64,000 bases of DNA from Macquaria australasica (GCA_005408345.1 SEMN01000489.1:62001-126000); one strand, 5' to 3'; counted from the first letter of the stretch, positions 1-11,985 are shown. Numbers and translations are program-made. Notes: a model not told the origin generated them from the sequence alone.

Positions 1-511
1 AAAATGAGCTACTACCCAACAACATACAAATTAATATAAATGAGCTTCACCTTGACAAACTACAACATTCAAATATCGGGTATCACTTTCTAATAAGGGG
101 TACATTGAATTAAGGCTTTATAAATAAATCATTGGCCATTTAAAAAGGAGAATGGGACAACATTTGGGTTGCCAGGTTGTAAAAAATCCATTTGGCTGAT
201 GAATCCTCCTTTGTAGGGTGCTGTTCTGCACAATGAGTACATTGACTTTTCATGTTTTAAGTACATTTTGTTGATAATACTAAGAATGATGTGTTGTTGC
301 TTGTTTCAAAAGTTAGACAGTCTCACTTTCGAGTGCTGCTGTTGGCTGAAAGTTGCATTTAAACGTGACCACCGGGGGCGCCAAAGTCAATGAAGTCAAT
401 TTTTACACATTTGCTGCTGTATTAGGAGAAAATTTAAAAATCAGACCAGGACCTGGGATTTGTACAATACTTATACCACTTCTTTTATTTTAGTTGTGAT
501 TTTTCTTGCAG
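1..511 (+). other. ddx51 intron (3' part)
   Basis: This stretch ends in a pyrimidine-rich acceptor at 510-511 before the first visible ddx51 exon. I see no coding segment in it matching the DDX51 region expected just upstream, so it is read as intron. No recognised repeat. Confidence 0.6.
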
Positions 512-3500
512 AGGGGGCAGGAGACGCAGTTTAGCAGACGTTGTTGTGGCCACTCCAGGTCGACTGGTTGATCACATCAACAAGAATTCAGGCTTGTGTC
601 TGGAGCACCTCAGGTTTCTTGTGAGTTCTTAAAAGCTGGAGAACTTAAACCAATGTATCTTCCAAGCACAACAGATATAAGTGACAGTGAAGTCCGCCAT
701 CTACCATTTGTGCACTTTTTGAAAGTGGATGCCTTCATTCTCTCCTCCATCCCAGATTATTGATGAGGCTGACAGGATGATTGACAGCATGCACCAGTCT
801 TGGCTCAGTCAGGTGGTGAAAGCGGTGTACAGAACAGGAAGTGGGCCAGAAGCCATGTCCCTCTTCAGGCGGACTGAGCCAGCATATGTCACAGCAGCCA
901 GGTGAGTCTGTCTTTACACCTGAAGCTACAAAGTCTATTTTCAGTGGATAGAGATGAAACTCTGATGTGTTTTTTACCAGAATACTACCGTAGAAAATAT
1001 ACATTTTCATCTAAGGAATAGTTCAACATTTAGAGAAATATGCTTATTTGATTTCACAGAGTGAGGTGAGATCGATTGGTCAGGACGTGGTGTTTAGCCT
1101 AGCTTAGCATAAAGACTGGAAGCAGGGGGAAACAGCTAGCCGCTGTCCAAAGTTCAAAAATAGTTCCAGCTTGTAACTCCCTGTAAACTCACAAATGTTT
1201 CTTTTTACATTCCTGTGTGTGTCCAGATGAAAGAAACCAGATAGAAGGAGTTGCTTGTTCAGCAGACACACTTTGAGTAGAGGTGTTGGTAGGCCTCCAG
1301 TCTAACCACATCCTGACTGCAGCTCTGGTGTTTTCTTCAAAACAAACAAAGTTGCTCTTTACACTCAGTGTTTCTCCACTAAACTCTTTGTGTTCATCCT
1401 GGCAAACGTGTTGATTGTATTTTCCTCCTCAAAATATCTGCAAAGCCATTTTCTATATTCATGGTTACTAGCTCGCGGTCTTCTTGTTCCGTGCCTTTTG
1501 CTGCGGCATTTCTGATCAGTGGAATAACCACTGGTAAGAACGAGCATCATGTCACCTGCATGCACGCCTGTGCATGTGGGTCCTCGTGCGCGTTGTTCCA
1601 TAGCGCATGAATGTTTCTTTTAAGTCATTCATTTATTTTTTTCTATTAAATCAAATAAATATGGCATAAGATAATAAGGGAGCACTCAGATGAACCATCT
1701 ACTCCTTTCCTCCCAGGTTAGTATGGGCAGGTGTGATCAATGTCTTTTAAGGTCCCCTGAAACAATACTCAGTAGTAACCAAAAAGTACATCCAATGACC
1801 CCCTTGAACAAGAAAGAATTGTTCTTTCGCCCAATCCCAATGACTCGTTTTTCAGTACTTGAAAACTTCATCACCCTGCAGCCTTTAGCTGAAAGGACTA
1901 TGTACAAAGTCAGATGTGGTTTAAATGCTGGTTAATGGTGGAGCATATTTCAAAGCTACATTCATTTTCTTTGTCCATTTCGGGGCAGTGGAACAAGCTA
2001 AAAACACAACATGTGACAGACACTGATGCACCTGTACAGTCTAATGAAATCCAATGCAGCAGCTCGGACACAAGCTCTACCTTATAATGTGTTTGTTAAC
2101 AATGTCAGGGAGCTGTTCATTCAAATATATCTTTATTATGGAGATCACAATTAGTGGTGGTGATGTGCCATTACATTGAGAGGTGTTTCTAATGTTTGTC
2201 CACTCCATTTTTATATATGAAAGTGGCACAATATCAGAAACACCTATTTAGCTCATGGAGGTTAATGATTTAACCTCCATGAGCTAAACTAGATCCAGAT
2301 CTGTTGATGTGAGATTAAAGGACAAGTTATCACAGCTACTTGTGAGTCCATGGGACATAGGGAGCAGCGCAGCTGTAGAATATGAACTGGTGCTTTCAGC
2401 TGTTTGTCTTCTCAGTCTGTCTCCAGCTCAAATGCCGCTGCAGAAGCTGCTGTTTTCTGCCACGCTTACACAGAACCCAGAGAAGCTGCAGCAGTTGGGC
2501 CTCCACCAGCCCAGACTCTTCAGCTCCATCCACAGTCACTCCAACACAGCCACACCAGCAGCCTCCACCCAGAAACAAGACCGCTTCGACTTCCCCCAAG
2601 GTCTGACGGTAAGAGATGACCTTTGACTCTCAGGAAGGAGCGAAGGCACACATGGAAGTGCAGAGAACGGTGGTGTCAGACACTGATGATCAGAAACTGC
2701 CTAAGACTTTGTTAATGACTGCACCTTTATGTTTTTAGGAGTATTATGTGCCCTGTACGTTAAGCAAAAAGCCCCTCCTCATCCTCCACTTCATCCTGCG
2801 CATGAAGCTCAGCCCCATCCTCTGCTTCACCAACTCCAGAGAGACTGCACACAGGTCGGAGGACGTAACACCCACTAAATCCACTTCTTGCACATATTTT
2901 CAACTGTCAGGTGCTGTAGACTTTTTGAGGATGGACTTCCTGTTTTTCCCTCCTCAGACTTTACCTGCTGGTGCAGCTCTTCGGTGGAATTCAGGCTGCT
3001 GAGTTCTCCTCCCGCCTCTCTCCTGGTGAGAGAAAGAAGACGCTGAAGGAATTTGAACAAGGAAAGATCCAACTGTGAGTGTGTGTCTATGGTACTCTCT
3101 TAATGTATGTTATGTATTTATTTCCTTAGCCATTCATAAGTCCCTGCAGTGTGATTCAAAGTGACGTGTCATCCTGAAGGTTGATCAGCACAGACGCAGC
3201 TGCCAGAGGCATCGACATCAACGGGGTCAAATGTGTAGTGAATTATGATGCACCACAGTACATCAGGACGTACATCCACAGGTGAGCTGTCCATCAAACG
3301 TTTATATGTATATAATATATATTATGTTCTGACTGAGACTTTGCCCTGGCTTCTCTGTCTGTGTTCAGGATTGGAAGAACGGCAAGAGCAGGGAAAGCAG
3401 GCCTGGCCTTCACCTTCCTGCTCGGAGTACAGGTGAAACTCTTCTACAGATGTACATCATTACACATGGGTGAGAGACAGACAGACATATGAACGGTATA

Positions 3501-3984
3501 ACCAGTAAGTTTTCTGTTTTCACACTCAGGAGAAGAACTTCCTCCAGATGGTGGTGGAAGCAGGAAGCCCCGGGATTCAAAAGCAGATCGTCAAACCCGA
3601 TAACCTGAAGGGTATGGAAGCCCGCTATGAACAAACACTGCAGGAGCTGGCTAACCTCATCAAGGTACTAAACACGTTCATTAAATGCTTAAATAGGCTG
3701 AATATCAGTTTGAAAGGTTTCTGTGCATATCTGGCCATTCTATTATTAAAACTCAAAGTACAACTGAACGAGGCCGACTCTTCTTTAATCAGTGATAGCA
3801 ATGAATTGGTCCATTTCAATATAGTACTGGTTATGTTCCACCTCGTGAAACTTTCCGTCACTTTCACGCTCTGACATGCATACACAAACATTTCAACGTA
3901 CAAGGCCCCCCCCCCCCGACAGCTGTGACATATAAAACACAGTTTGCCTTCTGTTTCTCTCTGCAGGAGGAGAACGCCAAATAA
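512..3984 (+). CDS. ddx51: ATP-dependent RNA helicase DDX51, 3' part (nine exons; 5' end outside window)
   Basis: DEAD-box RNA helicase; DDX51 family members act in the nucleolus in 60S ribosome (28S rRNA 3'-end) maturation. Coding exons by GT-AG sites and reading frame: 512-620, 756-901, 2416-2608, 2739-2854, 2958-3074, 3180-3281, 3369-3432, 3530-3664 and 3967-3984 (TAA 3982-3984). They join in frame to 332 codons plus stop. Visible motifs in order: TPGR (motif Ib, near 562), DEAD (762-773), SAT (2456-2464), STDAAARGID (motif V, exon 3180-3281) and HRIGRTARAG (motif VI, across the 3281/3369 junction). MPLQKLLFSATLTQNPEKL and VNYDAPQY are typical of DDX51 rather than other DEAD-box proteins. 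The N-terminal part with the Q motif and motif I is upstream of the window. The acceptor before 3180 (CTGAAG/G) is weak but required by frame. A polyadenylation signal AATAAA lies at 4056-4061. Confidence 0.95.
1020..1200. repeat. Dispersed fish repeat in ddx51 intron (TTAGCATAAAGACTG type)
   Basis: This carries the block 'agcttagcataaagactgga' followed by 'agggggaaa' and 'gctagcc'. The same ordered blocks recur at about 35290-35500, so it is a dispersed, probably non-autonomous element. The family is not identified. The rest of the 902-2415 intron shows nothing recognisable apart from the hairpin near its end. Confidence 0.6.
2180..2288. repeat. Nested inverted repeat with perfect 19-bp hairpin
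   Basis: Positions 2247-2265 and 2270-2288 are perfect inverse complements (19 bp arms, 4-base loop TGAT). Just outside, AGGTGTTTCT near 2182 and AGAAACACCT at 2237-2246 form a second inverted pair. It lies in a ddx51 intron about 130 bp before the acceptor at 2415. It is likely a MITE remnant; a structured intronic RNA is possible. Confidence 0.7.
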
Positions 3985-4055
3985 TGGAGCAACTCTGACA
4001 CCTGGGCCTTAGAAACATCACATTACTTTTTTTTTCACTTGTATTTCTGCTGTTT

Positions 4056-4061
4056 AATAAA
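4056..4061 (+). terminator. ddx51 polyadenylation signal
   Basis: An AATAAA hexamer lies 72 bp after the ddx51 stop codon and is followed by a (GT)n tract at 4071-4091, which would act as the GU-rich downstream element. Confidence 0.7.
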
Positions 4062-4824
4062 ATATCAAATGTGTGTGTGTGTGTGTGTGTGGTGAAGCTG
4101 GTGGTTTCAGCTCCAAAGTTCCCACTGATTAACCAACACATGAAAAGGTTTGATTGCCTGTTCCATTAGGGCAATGACTGATTGATGTGGATAACGGCAG
4201 TATTACTAACATGTGACCATTAAAGACCAACCTTCATTTTGCTATCCTCCCCATCAGTCTGTCTTGACTGCTGAAAAAGCACAGTAGTGCAATTCATCCC
4301 ATTCATACACAGAGAGCTCTGTGGGACTAAACTACACCAATAAATCCATTAGGAAGTGAATGGTCATATGTAGGAATTCAGAAACAATATTCATCTAGAA
4401 TTTGTGACAGGAACAAAAACAAAGCTGTTTTTTAAATTTTTTTTTATTGGAATTCATTTTCATTATAGCACTTTTTATTTGATGAACTTTTACTTTATTT
4501 TGGACTTTTACCCCCAGTGAAACTAACTTCATAATGTGCAAATTTGAAAAAAGTGCACTTTGAAAGAACCAGAAACCAAGTATTTAACAGGTTTCAGCCC
4601 TAAATACTTGACACTACAGCAGACCATGATCAAGGAGTGTTTCAGGGCCTTCCAGGTCCCACAGTAAACAGCTGTGTTTCCAGACTGGAGAAAGCCTAGC
4701 AGGTATTTAATAGAAGCATTTACTGAAAACTTGACAGGTGTCCTTGTTTCAATCCAGTCAGGATTGAATCCACTCTGTTGTTCCAGTAAATAAACACACA
4801 CACGCACTCAGTGCAGTAGTGCCG

Positions 4825-5718
4825 TCAGTCCCATTTGGACGTCTTCCTCCTCATGTGTCTCTCTCCTTCGCTGTCGATGGCCTCATATAGCTGCTGCTCG
4901 TGGTTTTCTTTCACTGCGTGCAGGTAGCCCAGGTAGCCCACACACAGAGTGATGCTCACCAGTCCAAACACCATCACTGGTTTATTCTGCAAAACAACAC
5001 GTCGGCTTCATGTTAGAATCTGTCGGCCTGATGAACCGTGAAATAAGAAACCTGGTTTCACCTTTCCAGAGTTCCACTGAGGATTTATGTCACAGTACAT
5101 GAAATGTATTTACAGCAGCTCCACATGTTTCTCACCTGATTCTCTCAACAGGTGCTGAATATCGTATTAAGATGACTACAGACTGGTTTGGACCTGGTTT
5201 CAGAGCCTGGAGATCGCTAAAGACCCAGTTTCAATGTGCCTAACCTGTTTGTGAAAACAGTGATAATACAAGGGCTACTACTAGCTTTGTTTGCTGATGA
5301 AGACTGTGGGATGTAGTTGAGAGCTCCAGAAAAAACAAATAAGTGGTCCTTGACTTGAGATTATTTCTAAGGTCTAGAATCAACTTACAATACAGACACA
5401 TCCAGGTCCATGAGACACTGCTGGACTTGGACAGATCAAACCTGGACCTGGTAGTCCTCCTATGTGGTTTGACCTCCCCCTCTAGGCTAGTCTGTGTGCA
5501 TGTGTTAGTTTAAATCAAAGTAAGTCCATTTAAAGGTTACAGTATACATTAGTGGTCCACTCCAGACTCCACGCTCTACTGTCTGTCTGTCTGAATCTTA
5601 CAGGTTTTATGAAGAGTTCAGGGTTGAAAGCTCGGAACAGGGTGCTGGTCTGTGCGCCCCTCAGCCCGGGGCTCCTGTAACCTTTTTCCCCGGGACTCTC
5701 ATTCCCTTTGTCGGACAT
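4825..5718 (-). CDS. smim8: Small integral membrane protein 8 (SMIM8)
   Basis: A 92-residue single-pass membrane protein of unknown biochemical role (human SMIM8, formerly C6orf162, 97 residues). Two coding exons on the minus strand: 5718-5602 (39 codons, ATG at 5718-5716) and 4986-4825 (53 codons plus TGA at 4827-4825). Donor GT is at 5601-5600 and acceptor AG at 4988-4987; the intron is phase 0. Exon 1 ends with the family signature SPGLRGAQTSTLFRAFNPEL and exon 2 begins NKPVM. One hydrophobic helix spans about residues 42-63 (VMVFGLVSITLCVGYLGYL). The C-terminus YEAIDSEG...RRKTSKWD matches the family. The gene is tail-to-tail with ddx51. Several TTTATT motifs at 4441-4500 (AATAAA on the minus strand) mark a likely 3' end. 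Adjacency to gjb7 is the same as in human 6q15. Confidence 0.93.
5285..5385. repeat. Fragment of dispersed MITE (TGATGAAGACTGTG type)
   Basis: It contains 'tgatgaagactgtg' and 'gttgagagctccagaaaa', then 'aagtggtccttgacttgag'. The same ordered blocks recur near 37530, 38060, 56440 and 57600. It lies in the smim8 intron. Confidence 0.55.
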
Positions 5719-5830
5719 GTCCGCTCCAACCTTTGGTCGAAGAGATGATAATAATGAAGCTCGAACAGAGACTACGCTGCCTCCCTGAACGCAGCCATGT
5801 TTGTTTCAAAGTCAAAGAGAGCGACGAGTT

Positions 5831-7500
5831 TGAAGAAGAGGAGGAGAGAAAGGTCAGAGCGCCCCTTGTGGTTATGAGCGGGAAACCCCACGGCTACTGC
5901 CAGGTTTGTGTCCACTGTGACCAATTATTTAGTTACTTATATATTATTAAAATAAACAGAGGTTACGTCTCGTCTGAATGGAAGAAGAGTAGGCTTCTTG
6001 TTATCAGTTGTTATTACTATGAATATTTCTAATGGGAGCCCACCCCCTAAGACTCAACAGATCAAAAAATAAAGAATAGTAAAAATATGTCATACGACTC
6101 ATTCAGTCAGAAAAAAACAACTTTGTACTCAGGAGCAGATTACATGACTAGGGGGCCCTGGGGGAAAAACTATTGACTCCTCTGTCTTTCCTAGTCTATG
6201 GGCGTTATGTATGTACTAGTTAGTAATTAGTTTGTGCTAACTTTATTAATTATGAATTTATTTAGGAAAGAAAGCATAGTGTAATAAAGGCCTTTAAACC
6301 AGATTTTAACTTTAGGCCCTTCTAAAAAACATTAGGTATTGCTGCAGGTGTCATATTCTTTCAGTCTAGATCGGGCCTTAGTGGTGCGTGCTATTCACTG
6401 TACAACAAGCTAAAAAAAGCCCTCTGCTGTCTGCTTTGCCTGGTTGGCAGTCCAGCCTTTTTGTAGCCCATAATTGTGACTTCTTACATCCAAATTAGGA
6501 GACAGAGTCACATGTGTAACCCTGGGCACAAAATGATACACACAAACAGACATTCACAGCCACAGGTTTACGCACATTTACCCTGAAGTTACAGCAGAGT
6601 CACTCTTGAGCCGATTAGCACTTTGGACCAACCAGATGTGCACTCTGGGGCACTTTGGGCTTTGACTTAAATGATCCATGGAAGTGTGCTGTTAGGGCTC
6701 AGACATATCTGGGAACACAGAGCAAACTGATACAACCTTGTATTTCAAATCTTTATTTGCAATAGTAACTATAGGTGTCAAATAAATGTAGTGGAGTAGA
6801 GATAGCGTACAATGGAAATACTCAGTTGAAGTAAATGTACCTCAGTCAACAGCTGAACAAAGCATCCGCATGATGAACTGACCATAGAGGGAGAAATACA
6901 AATATAAAGTTTACACAGAAAATCATTTCTAGAAGGCTAAAATCCTATTTAAATATTAATTAATAATTTGAAGTGAGGAGGCCTCACATTATTAAATGTA
7001 ACACAGTGTGGAAGTTCTGATGATTTGGCAAGTATCCCAGTTTACCTCACTTTACCCAGGTGTATTATTTACATGGGAACAGCGCCACCCAGTGGTTGGA
7101 AGAGCAGACTGCAAAGATCCATTCTAGCTTTGTACAACAGAAATATAACACAACAACTATACAACACCCCATAAATACATAGTGTTACTGTCTGAGCTGA
7201 ACATTAAACTGAACAGAGTGGGGACTCTCCACAGGAATATATGGCCCACCATAAGAGTAGACCTGTTATAGAAGAGTGTAGGCAGAAACCAGCAGGCAGG
7301 AAGGCAGCGGCCTGAGGTGACATCATGTATTATTCATCAGCAAGATAATGTGACCTGACTCTCATCAAAGTTACATGAGTCCGTCCAGGTGGGAGAACAA
7401 GGAAATATTTCAGTGCTCTCCTCCCCCAAACTGCACCTGAACAGGACAGGAAGCAGCTAATATTTGCATTAGACAGCTGCATCATGGTGCTGCTGTCAGT
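5831..7500. other. Intergenic DNA between smim8 and gjb7
   Basis: No gene recognised. About 6750-6850 carries a 'gtagtggagtagagatag... ggaaatactcagttgaagta' segment, a copy of the dispersed repeat also seen near 26340, 47900, 56200 and 62250. The remainder is AT-rich single-copy-looking DNA. Confidence 0.5.
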
Positions 7501-7504
7501 CTGT

Positions 7505-7506
<2 letters not shown>

Positions 7507-7588
<82 letters not shown>
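7507..7588. repeat. (AC)41 microsatellite
   Basis: Uninterrupted AC dinucleotide repeat of 82 bp, just upstream of the proposed gjb7 first exon. Such tracts are usually length-polymorphic. Confidence 0.97.
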
Positions 7589-7590
<2 letters not shown>

Positions 7591-7699
7591 GTCACTTAAT
7601 ACGTGCTGTTCAGGTGATCTGGAGGAAGGCTCCTGGTCTCACAGTAAACTAAGTGTGTGATACAGCTGATATCGTGCAGTGATGTTTGTTATGACTGTG

Positions 7700-7818
7700 C
7701 TTGGATATTAAGGTGTGGCACAGAGCTGTCCCCTGCGGGTGTGCAGACCTGTGTGCAGGTGTTCAGGCAGCGGAGGACACAGCGCAGCCCACCTGCTGAA
7801 ATCTCCCGGGAACCTGCG
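7700..7818 (+). promoter_or_regulatory. Proposed gjb7 promoter and 5' non-coding exon
   Basis: A strong donor CCTGCG/GTAAGT lies at 7818/7819, and the next strong acceptor on this strand is CCTGACAG at 9130-9137, just before the gjb7 ATG. Connexin genes usually have one small 5' UTR exon and one coding exon, so this is the best candidate for gjb7 exon 1. The transcription start is not fixed; a weak AT-rich box (GGATATTAAGG) lies near 7702. The 1.3 kb intron (7819-9137) holds a poly-C run at 8398-8410 and an (AT)n tract at 8660-8687; nothing else recognised. Confidence 0.45.
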
Positions 7819-8656
7819 GTAAGTTCTCTGCTCTCAGTTCTGTTTGACCAAATTCCATTCAACCTTTTAAGATTTTTTGGATTTCACCCTATAGGAAGAT
7901 GAGATATATCAGCATCTAAGAGATGAAAAGAGCACACTTTAAACTGTACGGATGGGCTCTGTCCTTACTGCCCTACACCTGCTAACTGTTACATCAGTAA
8001 CATACAGTGAACCACATCATAACTATCAAACGGTGGTTCAGAGTGACTGTTAACAATATGTTAATAATTTCATTTGATATTCTGTGTGTATGTAGCTACA
8101 GGCGATCATAGGAATACATCTATAAGTCTCAGGACGACTCTACAATATGATTCTATTCACAAGATGAAGAATACAGTGAATCTGACAGTAATATCAGGCT
8201 GCTTTATATGAAGTACCACTCAACCTAAACAGCTCTCTATGGAGCTCCACACACATTTCTAAGGCAAGTTCATTTGATATCATTTACTGTGACAAATACA
8301 CGGGGATATGATTAGACCATGGCAACATTTGAACCTGTCACTGTAAGACTTACCATAATACCAACAGCTAGTCTTTACATGAGCAGAATCTGTGACCCCC
8401 CCCCCCCCCTACATTTGTATGAAAGTGCAGGACAACAACCAACCAATCATCAGCCGGACAAAGCTGGCAGCTGCTCCGGTGTTGGTTTGTGCTCATTTGA
8501 ATATCTGCAAATCTGAAGCACAGCATCAACTGAAACAACGAGGAAATAATATCAGTCCTGTATCATGAGCTGTCCTGTAGAAGGGTCCTGTTTCTGAATT
8601 TACCTGCTGGAGATTCCTAAATAAATGTGTGTTTCACCAAATAACCACAAACAGGG

Positions 8657-8687
<31 letters not shown>

Positions 8688-9156
8688 ACAATGAAGTAGG
8701 GACAAAGAAAGGTGGTAAAATATATATCAAATAAATAAATATATAAAATATATATTCCCTTTTCATGAATGTGTGGATTTTCTGTTAACTCTTATTTTCT
8801 CTGTCCTCTAGCCTGGAGGGACCGTACCAGTGTTTTTGGATGTTTAGCCCATTTATTACAAATCTCTGCTTTACACATTGATGTTAATATTGTGATATTG
8901 GTAATATAGTTCCGCCCTTTGATATCGGTCTGCATTACCAAAGAATGATGGATTAGTCAGCTACGTATGTCAAAGAAACCTGCTACAGTATTTTCTTAAT
9001 GTAGTTCAGTCAGTGCAAATCAACAGCTCCCAGGAAGGTGGTCATCAGTACTGTAAAGTATATTTGTTGTAAACAGGTCAAACATTGGTATATTATCCCA
9101 ACTATCCTGCAGCTTCTGTTGGTTTGTTCCCTGACAGGCTGGAGACTCAGAGGAAG

Positions 9157-9945
9157 ATGAACTGGGGCTTTCTGGAGAGCGTCCTCAGTGGGGTGAACAA
9201 GTACTCGACTGTGATTGGGCGCATCTGGCTCTCAGTAGTCTTTCTCTTCAGGATACTGGTGTACGTGGCGGCGGCCGAGCAGGTGTGGAAGGACGAGCAG
9301 AAGGATTTCGTGTGCAACACCCAGCAGCCCGGCTGTGAGAACGCCTGCTTCGACCACTTCTTCCCCATCTCGCAGGTGCGCCTCTGGGCTCTGCAGCTCA
9401 TCGTGGTGTCCACCCCGTCCCTGCTGGTGGCCCTGCACGTGGCCTACAGGGAGCACCGCGAGGTCAAACACAAGAGAAAACTGTACAAGGACAAAGGGAG
9501 CATTGATGGAGGTCTGTTCTGCACCTACACCGTCAGCCTGGTCTTCAAGACAGCCTTGGAGGTGGGCTCCCTGCTCGCCTTCTACTTCCTGTACAGCGGC
9601 TTTGAGGTGCCCATGCTGCTCCGCTGCAGCCAGAGTCCCTGTCCCAACACGGTGGACTGTTACATTGCCAGAGCCACAGAGAGGAAGATCTTCCTCTACA
9701 TCATGGGCTGCACCTCCATTCTGTGCATCGCTCTCAATTTTGTGGAGCTCGTGTACATCGTGTGGAAGCAGTTGTGGAAACGTTTCACCAGGCGGTACGT
9801 CCCCGTGGAAGAGAAGGCTTCCAGCCACTGCCGGACGCCTGTTTCCATTGTCAACCAGTTTGTGTCCACTGAGCTCACAGTAAACACAGAACACAACACC
9901 ACACAGCCTGCATTCACTGCTGAAAACCAGCCTGTCCAGTCCTAG
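9157..9945 (+). CDS. gjb7: Connexin, beta type, GJB7 (Cx25) orthologue
   Basis: A gap-junction subunit in the plasma membrane; six subunits make a hemichannel. 262 residues in one uninterrupted exon. The start chosen is the ATG at 9157, giving the connexin N-terminus MNWGFLESVLSGVNKYST; an in-frame ATG at 9085 lies before the splice acceptor at 9136-9137 and would add 24 non-homologous residues. Four membrane helices are apparent. Extracellular loop 1 has C53-X6-C60-X3-C64 and loop 2 C157-X4-C162-X5-C168, both standard. WKDEQKDF, PISQVRLWALQL and CPNTVDC match mammalian GJB7. The protein is longer than human Cx25 (223 residues) because of a longer C-terminal tail. Neighbouring smim8 supports orthology with human 6q15. 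A likely poly(A) signal AATAAA is at 10322-10327. Confidence 0.9.
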   Translation: MNWGFLESVLSGVNKYSTVIGRIWLSVVFLFRILVYVAAAEQVWKDEQKDFVCNTQQPGCENACFDHFFPISQVRLWALQLIVVSTPSLLVALHVAYREHREVKHKRKLYKDKGSIDGGLFCTYTVSLVFKTALEVGSLLAFYFLYSGFEVPMLLRCSQSPCPNTVDCYIARATERKIFLYIMGCTSILCIALNFVELVYIVWKQLWKRFTRRYVPVEEKASSHCRTPVSIVNQFVSTELTVNTEHNTTQPAFTAENQPVQS

Positions 9946-10384
9946 AGGGGCGAGGCCTGGGACCGACTGACAGCTCATGTTCCCATCTCAAAGCTGAGGC
10001 AAGCTGTCGTATCATTGATCAAGTACATTTTCCTGATTATGCTTAGATTACTTGAAAGTACTTAGGGGGAAATCTCAGTGAGGTCAATGCTAGTTGATTT
10101 CAATCATGATAATCTGATCTGATGCTCAGGGATTAGCAGAACAAATGAGGTTTGACTGACGTGGTTGTTTGAAGACCAATATTGATATTTTGTACCAATG
10201 TTCAAAATGTCTAAATTGTTCCATGTTTCCCTCCAGAGTGTAAAGTCTATGAAACAGCCTTTTAGATGCTTACATGACATTTTAAACGCATTAAAACTAA
10301 AGCATAATAATAATTTACAATAATAAACAGAAACAGCATCAGTCGGGGGAAACAATATAATAAAGAATTCATTTAGCATGTCAC

Positions 10385-10575
10385 ATGGTGCTTGAAAATC
10401 ACCTGAAGCTCAATATCAGTAAAACCAATGAGCTGGTGGTGGACTACCAGAGGAACAGGAGGCCCCCTGTCCTGGTTATCATCCAGGGAGAGGAAGTGAA
10501 AAGGTTGGACTCATACAAACTGGACTGGACTCACAACACTGAAGCCCTCTTCAGGAAGGGACAGAGCAGACTGTT
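10385..10575 (+). mobile_element. L2-group LINE reverse transcriptase fragment
   Basis: The translation contains LKLNISKTNELVVDYQRN, then IQGEEVKRLDSYK and LDWTHNTEALFRKGQSRLF. These match the downstream part of the RT in the larger element at 16018-17109 (ISKT.ELVVD and KKGQSRLF blocks). About nine residues (the YLGVHLNSK block) are missing between SYK and LDW. It is a short dead fragment in the 3' flank of gjb7. Confidence 0.85.
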
Positions 10576-10929
10576 CTTCCTGAGCTTTCTTCCATTTTGC
10601 CCATTAATGGTAGTCATTCCTCATCTGAGTCTCAGGATAGAAGATGTCATTTGCTGTACAGATTGTGAAGCCAGTTTTGATTTGTGACATAGGGATATAT
10701 AAATCAAATTGATCTGGCTTGACTTTGTAAAGCTTTGTTGTTCTTGTTCTGCTGTATGTCTGTTAGTGTGTATGTTCATTGAGAGATACCGAGTCATATT
10801 CCTTGTATGTGTTCACATGCTTGGAAGCTACTAATTCTAAAACGTGGATGCTTCACACACATCTTCAACCCGGCAGCACAAAAGATCTATACAGTCACCA
10901 CGGTTTCAAGGGGAGCACCCATGATTAGT

Positions 10930-11390
10930 GTCACCCATTCAGGATTAGACCCACTGTCCCCTGCTGTTCCTGAGGTATGGTGTTGAATAATGGCCAGAAA
11001 AGTCCTTTTTGCAGAACATTATGATGTCACAGTGAAGCTGACCTTTGACCTTTTGGATATAAAATGTCAGCACTTCATCATTTTATCCTATTAGACGCGT
11101 GTGTGTATATAATTAGGAATTCTTGAGTTATGGCCAAAAATGTGTTTTGTGAGGTCACAGTGACCTTTGATCTTTGACCACCAAATTCTAATCAGTTCAT
11201 CCTTGTGATCAAGTGAACGTTTGTGCCAGATGTAATGAAATAAAGACATGTTTTCATGTATAATCCTTGATCACAGTTAGTCTCAATGGGCTTCACATTA
11301 TTGACTTTTTTTTTCTTTTGAGATCTGGGCTCCGGGGCTATAACATTGTCACACATCCTGATCCCAGAGATCAAGAATGAACTTCCATGA
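10930..11390. repeat. Dispersed fish repeat (GAGGTCACAGTGACCTTTGA type)
   Basis: Two related units ('gatgtcacagtgaagctgac' near 11023 and 'gaggtcacagtgacctttga' near 11151) are followed by 'ccaaattctaatcagttcat' and 'gtgaacgtttgtgccag'. From general knowledge this wording recurs widely in percomorph genomes; its transposon class is not known to me. Confidence 0.5.
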
Positions 11391-11771
11391 TCAAGTAATC
11401 TAAATGTTTGTCTTTATATCTTTAAATCTGTATACATGAAAGTGTTTTTCTGTATAACTGTATATATAAAGGTGTTTAACTGGACACACTAACAAAGGAA
11501 CTAAACTGAAGTTCACATGGTCAACATGATGGGTGGGTGTGTCAGGATCTGTGGCAGATCCTGTGGAGCATGTTTTTAGCAACCCACTTTGTAACAGGAT
11601 GGGTTGCCTGGACAACTGTTTCCACAGTATCATGGAAATACTGTGACATGCCTTTGTGTACAGACAAGTTAGAACTGGAATATATCATTACTCGGATATG
11701 AAATTTGTCCATATTATTTTATTACATTCCACAACACCACATTAGGCACATTATAACACAATAACAAAAAA

Positions 11772-11985
11772 TGATTAATCTCATGCGATGAAGAGCACTT
11801 GGGTTTTGCGATGGAGTTTTGCACACTCCTGTTGGAAATTGATGTACAATACAGGGACGTAATCTACCACTCAGATGTGCGCTGGCTTAGTCTTGGGACA
11901 GTTCTATTCTCTGAGATCTGAAATTGACCGCTTTTTAAAAGAAAAAGGTCACAGCCTTGTTGAACTGAGCAACCCTGATCCCAGA
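11772..11985 (+). mobile_element. hAT-type transposase fragment, copy 1
   Basis: Homologous to the copies at 35660 (+) and 61700 (-): shared block 'cagatgtgcgctggcttagt' and 'cttgggacagttct'. The conceptual protein reads LLLEIDVQYRDVIYHSDVRW, like the RW-containing region of hAT/GTF2IRD2-like transposases. This copy still has the segment coding KEKGHSLVELS, which the other two have lost. Confidence 0.7.

Noticed and set aside
9085..9156. Upstream in-frame ATG for gjb7
   Set aside because: It precedes the splice acceptor at 9136-9137 and adds residues foreign to connexins; the ATG at 9157 gives the canonical N-terminus.
9232..9978. 248-codon open frame on the minus strand across gjb7
   Set aside because: It is the antisense shadow of the gjb7 coding exon; His/Gly/Leu-rich with no family resemblance.
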